From the NCBI GenBank assembly GCA_013398015.1, contig VZRR01006730.1, positions 710,746 to 774,745 on the forward strand: a stretch of 64,000 bases of DNA. Reading direction: 5' to 3'. The notes beneath the pieces are model-generated. The model saw only the letters and a program-made list of their open reading frames with translations, was not told the DNA's origin and searched no databases. The stretch comes from Oreocharis arfaki. Taxonomy: Eukaryota; Chordata; Aves; Passeriformes; Paramythiidae. The translations under genes and the position numbers were made by a program. Below, piece after piece: positions 45,358 through 57,300 of this stretch. Each line of letters starts with the position of its first letter. Within the stretch, counting starts at the first letter, position 1.

Positions 45358-48300
45358 GTAATATGAACCAGTCCCAGCAGAGCTTTTGCTTGGGCAGTAG
45401 AGTGGGGATAAATAGCCTTGCATCCATTGATGAGGCTTTGCCTGATGCTCAGGAAGTGCTGTCTGAAATGTATGCAGAATGCTACCCTAAGGGGAGCACC
45501 CACTTGAGCCAGGACACTTCTTGAAAGACAGTAGTGCAGCCAAAGTTTTTTAACTTGTAGTCTTCAGACTTCTTATCTGCAAAGGGTCACTAAGTAAAGC
45601 TAATTTATCTATCGCTGTCTGGTAGTCTGTGTGTCTGAACTTCTTTGCTTCTGCTGGCATCAGGACGGAGAGGGGTTCACAAATTCAAACCACTGAAAGC
45701 TAAAACCATTTGCAATACTAGTTTTCTACTACTTTTATTACTAGTAATATACTAGTAGTAAAATAATACTACTTTTCTAGCTTTTGAAATGTGGTCTATA
45801 ATCTCAGTTAAAAAAAAAAATCAGGAACTTGTTTTACTTGGCTGTTTCTCCGTCTAATACTTATTTATCCTCATAGGAATGGCATGAATGCTTTCTGGTT
45901 TTAAAGTCTTATTAATAGATAAAATGTTATGCATATTTACTTAAAGCACATATGAAATGTGGGGTTGATGTGTGTTCTGTTTGTCAGATATATAGGCTGG
46001 CTCAGTAAATACATTACTGGCTCAGTAGATGTTAGTTTTTCCTTATTCAAAGTTTATGCAGCAGTTTTCTGCAAATCTATGTAATGAGTGTATCCCAAAA
46101 TCTATTTTGCTTTAATTTCTAGATATCAGAGGTTCATGTGCATCAGCCTGTTGGTGTACCTCTTGCTTTCTTTTCAGAATACTTTGAATGCAGTATTTAA
46201 GTAGGCTGAGTGGAGGAAATTACACAATCCTGGCTAATATTTTATTATTGCATTTTATGGACAGAATACTGTAATAGTTTAATACTTCTTACTGTCTGTA
46301 GAAAAACAACCCAAATTTTCTATATGTGTGTCACCGACTAGGAAAAGGAGGGAGAAATGTTAACTGCCTCCTCCAGTGAAGCTTTCAATGTCTGATGTTC
46401 TCACTTAGAAATTTGCTACTATCACTTCTGGACTCCTACAGTTCTCTTGTTTTTTGCCAGCCTGTGCTGGTTAGACTGCTACTGCTCAGAGGTGTGCTGT
46501 CTCATTTGGCACTTCAGCAAATGCCTGTGATGAGAGATGGAGCTGGCTGAAATAGCTTCTACTACGAAGTCCTTAGGAGCTCCATGTGGCCTTTACTGTT
46601 ACATCTTGTTATCCACAGTGCACAAATAGCAACTATTTTTGGAACTATTCCCCTTCATTAGGTTCAGATTTTCTCAATGTCTGAGAAAACTCTGTCCTTG
46701 TAGCTAATATTACTGCAAAGGCTTGAAGTGGTGATATATGCACTGGTACTTTGTTGATGTCATTTTTTTTACCATTTGCTGCCAAATAGACTTTCTAAAT
46801 AGTACCAGCATTATTTGACATTTCTTTTTCAGCAGGTGATGCATTAGTTGTGTCCATTAACATATAAAAGCATTTTAGTGTTTCTTTTTTTTTCATACAG
46901 TATTTTAGTATCAAACTGTTCAGGCAGTATAAATCTTGTTACCAGTTTTATTATGAAAGCATTTTTACTTGTTTTAAATAAAATATTCATTTGGAAGATT
47001 TAGTCAGCAGAGCTATTCACACCAGTGATTTTCTTTTGTAAATTATGAACATTCTATTACTACTTCGGGTTTTTTCACATGTCTTATATGAGAAAAGCCA
47101 GTGTCATTTGTGTTTTGGAATAGTCGAAAGGTTGATATCTTGAAAGAATCTGCTCTTCTAGTGGAAAATTAGGAAACAACAGGATTGCCTTTCTGTCTTT
47201 GTGTTTCAGTAGTGATTTGTGGTACAAAGATTAGTGAGTCACAGTGGTAAATAGTTCTGCATGTTACCACACAGTTTTTGTATAAATTACACTTTAAATC
47301 CCAATCTGAAAATCAAACACATATATAGCTGTGGTTGCTAGAACGTTTTAATGAAAATGTTTTTAGGATAAGGTCCATATCACTCCACTATTCATCTGAG
47401 TTCTTCCTTGTAAATTCTTGCTTTCCCAGTTAGGAATTGATACTGGATTTTTTCATTTAGTTTTTCATCTTGTTCGTAAACACCTGAAATACAGAAGCTT
47501 TTCTTCTGTGTATTTGGAGACGGACAATGTATTTCCTACCAAAGTGTTGCCCAGAGACCTGTGCAGTTAAATTAATTTTGGAAGTCAAAGTCAGAGCAAC
47601 ATGGCAATACAGTGTTCTTCTGGGAACAGCGTACTTCTCCAAGTCGTTTTCTTGATCAGATTTGAACAGGCTCCTTGCTAATGGTTGTATAGACTTAGAC
47701 TTCTTTACTTAACCTTTCTGCCTTGTGCTAGTGAGTGAGCTTTGTGGCTAGTGACTGGGAAGCTGCACTTTCCCTGGATAGTAGGGAAGAGAGGAAACAA
47801 AGACAAAGCTGAGTCCACAGGCTCCTGACACATTAGTAGGAAGTTCCCAAAAATTTTTATTGGTATTAGTCAACTATGTATGGGTTTTTTTGTTTGCTTC
47901 TTTTGTAGGCACCCAAGCAGCGACAGTGTTGCTCAGACTCCTGAACTGCTGCGACGTTACCCTCTGGAAGACCATGCGGACTTTCCTCTCCCACCCGATG
48001 TTGTGTTCTTCTGCCAGCCAGAAGGATGCCTGAGCGTGCGGCAAAAGCGCATGAGCTTCCGTGATGACACTTCCTTTGTCTTCACCCTCACAGACAAGGA
48101 TACAGGGGTCACTCGCTATGGAATCTGTGTCAACTTCTACCGCTCCTTCCAGAAGCGAGTACCCAAGGAGAAGGGAGAAGGCACGGGGGGACATCGAGCT
48201 CGGGAGGGACAGAAGGCCCCTAAATCTGGGGATGCATCAGCACCCCAAGAGGAAGCGGGCACTGAGAGTTCGGAGAGCGGCTCCTCGCTGCAGGCTCCCA

Positions 48301-51300
48301 GTGCAGAGTCCACCCCCGACGTGAATCGATCCCCGCGCAGTAAGCGCCTGGCCAAAGGCAGCCATCGCTCTCGCAACAGCACCCTGACTTCTCTGTGCAT
48401 CCTTAGTCATTACCCCTTCTTTTCCACCTTCCGTGAGTGTCTGTACACCCTCAAGAGACTTGTGGACTGCTGTAGTGAGAGACTGTTGGGCAAGAAGTTG
48501 GGGATTCCTCGTGGGGTGCAGAGGTACGTTGAGAGGGGAGAACTTTTTCCTCCTACTATTTGTATTCAGTGCTGCAATTTGTCTGCATGGCAAATTGTGG
48601 CTACAGATGTGGTTGCAGAAGCAGCCAAACACCAAGGGTTGGCCTTTTTCACTGTTTTAACCCAGGTTCACAGTAGGAAAAGGAAATTTTTATAACAATT
48701 TCTTTAAAAGTTTCTCTGATTCTGTAATCTGCTATGATTTTCGTTTTTGATGCACCTGAAGAGGCTCTAGCATTCTGAAAACTGAAGCTGAGTGTTGATG
48801 CTGTTATTGTTGCTTTGGCGTTTAAGCCCTGTGGCAGTGTAAGTCAGGACTGATTCTCTGGGAAATTAGAAGCAGCCAAGAAATAACAGAGAGAATTTCC
48901 ACTTGGGGCAGGAGGGAAATAATGAAAATGTGCTTAACAAGCTTATGAAACAATCTGAACTTCAGCGTGGGAGAGAAAAGACTAGAGAAGCAGGATCAGC
49001 TGAAATAGGTCAAAGTACAATATTTGAAAGAAAGAGAGAGGGGGGAGAGGTAGAAAACAAAGTAGTTGTCTAGGAAACATACGGGAATGGTTGCTGGTAA
49101 CAGCAGATTGACGGGAACTTGGTGTATATTTAATGTAATGTAGTAATCTTAACACATCTGCTGTTAAAAGCAGTTGCACTATAGGGTATGGAAAGAACAA
49201 CGTTTTTATGTATTTCAGGCAAGGATGTGTATCTGTGCTACTGTGCCTCACACCTACATTCCGGGATGGTATTTTGCTTTCCGATATGCTAACTGAGTAG
49301 AAGAAGTATGAAATGAATCTCTGGAGAAGCAGGGGCTTTTCTCACCAGTTTGAGGGACAGGACTGTGAGATGGTACATAATGTGAGTTAAGTAGCTTGGT
49401 ACACTCCAAATAAAACTTGTCAAAAGCAAAAAATGACAGGATTATTATAATTTTTATCTTAATAAGCTCTTTATGTTTTGCATGAAATGGGAAATGTGTC
49501 CTATTCATAGAGCAGTGGCCTGCTTCCTGGGTTACTGCCCTGGAATAGTTTTAGGAGAGTGTTCAGGGCTAGTATGACTGATTCCTGCATTAGCAGACTT
49601 ATCACTTGAATGCACTGATGGAGAATAAATTATTTTGTAAGAGCAAAACTTCTGCCCCCAATGGAAATATGTATTAAGGAAGCTTATTTTGTCACTTGGT
49701 TTAGTCTGATAATTCTTGAGGAAAAAACACCCCACTGAATTTCATGATTTTCCTAAATTCAGTAAGCTCATTTGATTTTTCGAAAGGGGTGGTAGAGTGT
49801 TTAAATGACATGTAGTATTTGAGAAAATTGCTCTTATTGGACATGATTTTTAAAGAGAATAATTGAATGATGGATGAGGATGGCAAGGGAAGGAATACTG
49901 AATATACATCTCTGGGAAAAGTAAAGCAGCAGGTTTGAATTACCATGTGGTTTTCTGGTGGTGACCTGGAAAAGTAGAATAGTTTTGAAGTGGTGGTGGA
50001 ATAAAGGTGAAACCGAATCCTTACAGCTGGCAAAAGGTGGAGCATGCCTCTTAACAGCCTAATGTCTTGTGCATGGCAAGTGGCTGAAGGAAGAGTGGAG
50101 GATGAGAAGCATCACAGTTCCTTAGAGCTGTATACTGTACTCAACATAATTTCAAATTGCCCTTATTTTGAGCCATCCAAATTTCTCTAATTATTCTGTC
50201 TTTGTGAAGCCTCCAGTGTCATAATCTTTTTTCCTTTTTGTTATTTTTTTTAAAGTTGTGAAATGTAAGATAGAACCTTTAATTTGAACCCATAGCTTTC
50301 TAAGGGATCTATTACAGTAGCTCAGGATACTTACCAGGCTGAAGTTATTTGGAGAATGAATACAGAAGGTTTGCAGCCTTTGCTATGCTACAGGATAAAG
50401 GGCTGAAGTGAACAAGACTCTGTGCTTCCCTTGTCAGACCCAGTTTTGAGTTTTGAAACTCTGAAGGCCCTGAGCAATGCTGTACATGCTTCTTTGGCCA
50501 GCCTGTGTGTGAGCTAAAGGTTTGCAAATTGCTAACTTAGCGTGCAGGAAACTTGCTCCTTATGTTGCTAAGGTACCTGAATGTTTTCTACACAGCTTTC
50601 AGAGATTTAGCTGAAATAGATCCATTTTTCTCATGGGTTATTCAGCTCTGAAGAATGATACAGTGCAATTTAGGACAGAATGACGAAGGGTATTTTATCA
50701 TGCCAAAACATCTGGGAGATCTTGGATGTGGCATATTTTTATAATCTCAGGTTTAATTTCTGTTCTTGCAAAGGTTTATAGACTGCTAGAAGCAGAGTCC
50801 TACAGTCAATTTGCTACAATTCTGGATGAGATAGGAGAGTATCCTATGTGCCTGCTGAATTTCAAGCGTGAGGGCCATGAGAGTTCTGAGAACTGGACTT
50901 GACTGGATCCTTTAAGTGTGTGAACGAAGTCTCAAGTGCCATGCTTGTGTTGATTCCTGCCACGGAAGGATTTATTCTTCCTCACACTGTGGGTTGTGCC
51001 AGTAAGCTTAAATGCCTATCTTCCATTCCTTTGTGTGATCAAATGTTTATTAGTTGCCTCTTGTAATCCTTGGTGGATCTACCCTTTCCCTGGAAGAGCC
51101 TCGAGGAATGGCGGTCAGTTGAAGTTCTCAGAGTGTTAACCTTGGCGTTCTCCCTGTCCAGGGATACAATGTGGCGGATTTTCACAGGCTCCCTCCTGGT
51201 GGAAGAAAAGTCCAGTGCGTTGCTTCACGACTTGCGGGAGATCGAGGCTTGGATATACCGGCTGCTCCGCTCACCCATGCCCGTTGCTGGGCAGAAGCGG

Positions 51301-54300
51301 GTGGATGTGGAAGTCTTGCCACATGAGTTGCAGCCAGCTTTGACCTTTGCTCTTCCTGATCCATCCCGCTTCACTTTGGTGGATTTTCCATTACATCTGC
51401 CTTTGGAGTTACTGGGAGTGGATGCCTGCCTGCAGGTGCTGACCTGCATCCTTCTGGAGCACAAGGTAAGGAGGGAAGAGTTGATAAGTATGGAGGAAGT
51501 TCTGCCCTCTTCGAAACCAAGGTAGGCTGGATGTGTAGAACAGCTGTCTCCCTGCACTGCCTGGAATGAATTTTGTCTGCAGAGGATGAGGGGAAGAAAT
51601 ACCTCCTTCTGAGCTTCCTGTTTTGAAAAGTTCTCTTCTCGCTCACACACCTGAAGCTTGTTTTCAGACAGATTAATGGAGGGTTATCCCGTTCACAGCC
51701 GTTGAATTTGAGTCTGCAGAGATCACAAAATCTGTAGTCTTTTTATACACCTGAGGGGAGTATTAGAAGTGAGTGGTTGCTGCAGTACTAATGGGAGTTT
51801 TTTTGGTTGCAGGTTGTATTGCAGTCCCGAGATTATAATGCACTTTCAATGTCTGTGATGGCCTTTGTGGCCATGATCTACCCATTAGAGTACATGTTCC
51901 CAGTGATCCCTCTGCTTCCCACCTGCATGGCCTCTGCAGAACAGGTACACATTTTTCATTTATTGGTCTTTCACAAAAGATGTTTCTGTGGTGTCTTAAA
52001 ATCATATAGTTGTAGTCCTTATTTCATTCACTGTCTTCTCAGAGATTGCATCAAAGTCTGCCTTGCAAAGAACATTGCTCGAGTGTGACTATTTAAATCA
52101 TAGGTAACACCACTTATTTAGGGTATCTTCAGAGCATGCTCAGTGAATAGAGTGATTCAAAGCAGTAGTTCACAAACAGTGGACTGAATGACCATAGATC
52201 TGCAATGCTATGATGATATTTACCCCCCAACTCTCCTCTAAACTGAGTATTAAAGTTTGTTGAGGAGGGTCCAGAGCAAGATTTAAGGATGTTTGAGGGC
52301 TCTCTGATTCAGAGTTCAGAAACTGTTGCCTGCAATTTCTTCTTGTCAGAAATACGAAGTGTTGTGTTACTTCAGCTGGGAGCCCGGGTTTTGCCGATAG
52401 TCAGCTCTTTGCAGGAGCTAATTATTTTGCTTGGAAAGACGGAATTCAGGCTGTCTTACTGCTTTGGTGCTGTCCTGCAACTGGTGCTGCAGGTTTGTTC
52501 TTGTACCAACGCTTGGAGGTGACCAGCAGTTTTAGATTTAAAGAATAAATTAGCCTCCCAAGCCACTGGTCTCAAGCTGCTACATGTCTAGTTGATTTAA
52601 AATCTAGTTGATTTTTGTCTTTTTCCTCTGCTGATTCCCTTGTCAGAAGCAACCTGAATTTCCCCATAGGTTTTCCACATACATTTGAAAAAATGTGTCT
52701 GTCTTCTATTTCGAGATGTTATTCTTTTGAAACCAAATTACCACTACAAGAATAAGGGTAAATTCCTTGTATGTGCCTATTTACAATGGCACAGACTCAG
52801 TTTGAGCTGAGGATGTATTCATCCATGACTTTCTGCTTTTCAATTTAGGCTCTTAATCTGAACTTTTTTTCTTTTTGGACCATGATAGACATGGCAAGCT
52901 GTTTCCAAAGAGCCATGCAGCCATATAAATTATGTCCTGGGTGGAAGTGGGACATGGAACACGGGAGTGGAGATGTATTTTCTCCTAAATGAAAATTAAG
53001 GCTTTTTGAGCAGGAGCTTTTATTCTTTTTCTTTTTTCCCTTTTTTTTTATGCTTCCTTTTTATGATGTTAATTACTTACTTATCAATGCTTTTTGTGTT
53101 GTCTGCTCTGCTATAAACATGCTGTAGTGAATAAATAAATATTTGGGAAGAATGTGGTGATTTCAAATGCAGGTCTTGTCCTTAGTAAAGTCTGTCTTTC
53201 TCTCAGTTGCTTCTAGCCCCTACACCTTATATCATTGGTGTTCCAGCAAGTTTTTTCCTTTACAAACTGGATTTTAAAATGCCTGATGATGTGTGGCTTA
53301 TTGACCTGGATACCAATAGGGTAAGTGGCGCCCATAAGAACTTGTGGCTTTGTTTGTAGGGAACTGTGTACTGTCATCAGTGTACCCACTGAGAATTTAG
53401 TAATGCCTGGCCTCAATCTGCCTTTGCCACTCCCATATTAAACTTTAGAATCCTATTCCTTGTAGTGTTTCAAGGTCCCCAAGTCTTTTGCATTAGGCAT
53501 CCTTTTTCAGTTGATTGATTTGGCTATGTAATTAGAAGGTAAAACCTCCAGCAAATGATAGAACTTTCTTCTTGACTAATTGTCAGGCTGTGTCTTATAT
53601 CCCTATGTAAGAAACCCAGTCTGTTAAGAGCCTTCCTGCAGCCTTGGTTGTCATAATTCAAATGGGGCTATGTATCTCACTTTCTAGATGGGTACGAGCA
53701 AGGCTAATCCAAGGAAAATGTGTGTAACATCATCTACTTGATGGAAAGTGTGGGTTGATTCAAACTTCTCTTTTTTGTGGTAAATGATAAAGTAACTCCA
53801 CTGTTTATTATACTGTAAACAATAACAACCATAAAGAAGTAAAAAGCAGGTGTCTGTGTCTGAGATTGTGGGTTTTTTTTTATTCTTGTTTTACTTTGTG
53901 TCTTTTATTCCTTGGCGTCTGGAATGCTGCAGATTCAGGGGATTCTGTTTTGGAAATTACTCCAGTTCGGGAATTTTTAGTCTGTTGCTGTGCTTAATTC
54001 CAGGTGATTGTTCCTACAAATGTGGAATCTTTGCCAGCACTGCCAGAACCAGAGGCTTCAGAGCTGAAAAAGCATCTGAAACAGGTAATATGCACTTTGG
54101 GGAAAGGACTCAGATTCAGTAGAACTTAGCATATGTAGTGTTGCCCAGCTCTTCTGCCCGAGTGGATAAGAATGCAAGTCAGCGAATGTAAAGCTGAAAT
54201 GCCCCTGTACACAACAGATGGTTTCTGATTTTTACTGTTGTTTGGGGCTAACTTGTTTCCAGTTGATGCAGAAAGTTCCAGATTCCTCCTTTATGTTTAC

Positions 54301-57300
54301 CATGTGGGCTTTAAACTCTGACTTGATCCATCAAGCTATGATCATCTTTGTTTCCCCTCCATTCACAGATCTGTGTGTGAGGTGTCAGTCTCTCCTCTCA
54401 GGTCCTGCTAAGCCATTAATCAGCTTGGGTCATCCTGGCTGATCGTGTCAAGCAGGTTTTATCTCTTTATTTCTGTTTTCCTTATGCACGCTGCATGCAG
54501 TATCTAAAGGTAAAGTGTGTTACTAATGTGATGAGGTTTGCTCTTTCTCTTTCCTCATAGACCAGGAGAGCAAAGTGTGTAACCTCTGTGATACCCCAGT
54601 ACCTGCTGTCAGCACAGATGGAAGTGATGTGTTGTCTGGAGTTCTGTTAGATCAACCTTCCCCCCAAACGCTGCCTCACCCCCTTGGAATTTCAGGCACT
54701 ATTTAGCAAAACTTTCTCACTAGTGCAAAGGCAAACTCAAGTATCAGAAGAACAAATTACAATATTTTTGAAGACGTATTTTAAATTCTCAGAGTGTTCA
54801 CCCCAATTCAGGTTACATCTCCTGTGTATTCCTATTATCATTAAGGGTTTGCCATTGGCAGAGAAGAAGGAGTGCTTCTGGTACCAAGTAGACAAGACTA
54901 AATTGTGGCCAGCATTACTAAGGTTAACACTTCTGTGTGCCTTTGTGTCTTAGAGTCAATAAATGAATTTCAGGATATCTGCTTTTAAACTGTAGTAGAA
55001 AGTTCTTAGCTTCATCATTAAGGACAACAGGCTTGCCAGTTTCCTAAGTGGCCAGATATGAATGTTTGGGGGTGGGGCAGTTATACCTTTTTCCTAAGAT
55101 GTGTCTATTTTGTGGTCCCTTTTGTTTTCCTCTCATTTGTGATATTTGGTAGTAATAGATATTTTTTTTCCTTCCATCTGTTTCTCTGTGGTCATGTGTT
55201 CGTCTTGGCTCTGATGGGCTGCTGTGGTGTTATCATATGATCTTCCATCTTGCCTCCAGTGTCTGGTTAGCATGACTGCAATCACTCAGAAACAGCTGCT
55301 CACTCCTGACAACAAGGTTCTTTATTTTATTCTTTTTCCCTCAATTTTCCATTTTACCCTTTTCCTTTGGAGCTTTTATTTTTTTGTTTGTTTCTTTGTT
55401 TTTGTTTTGTATTTTTTTTTTTTATTTTTTAAATGGAAAGATGACGCCTCAGTGGGCAAATGGGAAAAATAAGGAAGATTTAGGATAGGTCTGGGTGTCC
55501 AGGACCAATTTACCGCTTGTGCTGCTCCAGTACATATCCTTGGAGACTTTATGAAGGTTGAAGAGGTAGCTTTATGGGCAGATGAAGACTTCATTCAGAT
55601 GGAAAGTGAAGGTTTTCAGGGATACCAGCAGATGTTTGTGTAAAGGTGTCTCCACATTGTCCTGGGATATCAAATTACTGGTTGATAACCTTTAAAGGCA
55701 CCTTTAAAGGCAAGTTTCAGGCCTCTAGTTCCCAAGATGTGTTCAAATTACACATGGAAATAACTCTGCAACAAGTAGAGTTATGCAGTGCCACACTACT
55801 AGTGGTCCAGTTAGGACTATCTGTTTTCATGTCATGAATGATCTAGCAAAGTGGAATCCTGTGCTACTCCTTGACTGGCTCCAGGACTGTTTCAGCATTG
55901 AGGAGATCATTTTGACAATCAACATAAAGGAGGGCCTGGAGATATTTGTTGACTCAGCGTGGAGGTGTTTTAAGACAAATTAACGGAGCATGCATAATGG
56001 TTGCAATTGCCTAGAGGGCAGGGTAGCTCTGATCTTTTGTTCCTTAAATAATCTGTTCTTGCTGAATGTGTGCGTAATGTCCTTCCATAGGCCCTGGCCA
56101 GCATGAGCCTGAATACTCAGCCCATTCTTAATCTAGAGAAGTTTCATGAGGGGCAGGAGGTGCCTCTTCTGCTGGGAAGACCACAGAATGATTTGCAGTC
56201 TACTCCCTCCACAGAATTCAACCCTTTGATCTATGGAAATGATGTGGACTCTGTCGATGTGGCTACCAGGTGAGGCTTAACAGGAAGGTAGCATTGAGTC
56301 TTCATAAAAGTTTGCTCTTGAGGGCAGCACAAGCACTTCTGTGGGTGAAACGGCATCTATCAGGTACTGCTGTAGATTCTACTTGATATCATGTGGGGAA
56401 AAAGAGCAGTAATTACAGTGTTTATCTCATATCTATTATCTTCATGGAGGCAACTGTGTTTCTTGAGGGGGTGTTGTGCTTCTTGCATTTTCCTGTAGAT
56501 CATGCACTTTACCTGGATTTGTCAGGCTGATACTGTATCCTCAGCTTAAATCACAAGCCTTGAACTACAGAGAAAAAAGCTGGGGACTTAGTTGTTGCCT
56601 CAGCTAGTAGATACAAGAATGATATCCTTCACTGAGTGGGTGTTTGTGTTAAGATGGTGAATTAAAACAAAGTGATTTATTGGGTCTTAGTTTGTTTGGA
56701 TTTTTCTTTTATTTTTTTCAAGACAGCTGTTTTCTAAAAAGAATTAGGTTACCTATTCGTCAAAGGTTTAAAACATATTCTGCAGCATACCTTTTAAAGG
56801 CTCTCTTTCTTTTTTGTTATGCTCTGTGTTTTTATCTAATATATTGTTTTCTTTTCCTTTTTAGGGTTGCTATGGTGAGGTTCTTCAACTCACCAAATGT
56901 TTTGCAAGGTTTCCAAATGCATACTCGCACTCTTCGTCTCTTCCCACGACCAGTGGTGGCCTTCCAGGCAAATTCTTTTCTCGCCTCTAGACCGAAGCAA
57001 ACACCTTTTGCAGATAAGCTTTCCAGAACACAGGCAGTAGAATACTTTGGAGAATGGTCACTCAACCCTACTAACTATGCTTTCCAAAGAATTCATAACA
57101 GTAAGTGTTGGTCTCATGTTTTCTGCTGGAGAGGAAAATGTTCCAGTTTAAGGAAATTTTTTTCTCTTTTCGTGTATGGCCTCGTGTTTCTCCCAGGTTA
57201 GCCCTGCTATTGGTCGGTTGCTCCTCCAATCAATTTTACCTCTTATCTTGTTTGATTATGGAGGAGAAGTCTTGTAGGCTTCTTAGAGTAAAGACTGTCC

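Larger units (their letters stand above)
54085..56090 (+). other. MADD intron 7, with an exon-like unit
   Basis: About 2 kb. It contains the exon-like unit at 55260-55316 (described separately), a T-rich tract at about 55375-55435 and a 12-bp tandem repeat (ACCTTTAAAGGC twice) at 55688-55711. Confidence 0.75.

Noticed and set aside
54561..54650. Exon-like stretch after a good acceptor (CTTTCCTCATAG) with 29 open codons then TAG
   Set aside because: No convincing donor before the stop and no poly(A) signal nearby; the peptide resembles nothing in MADD.
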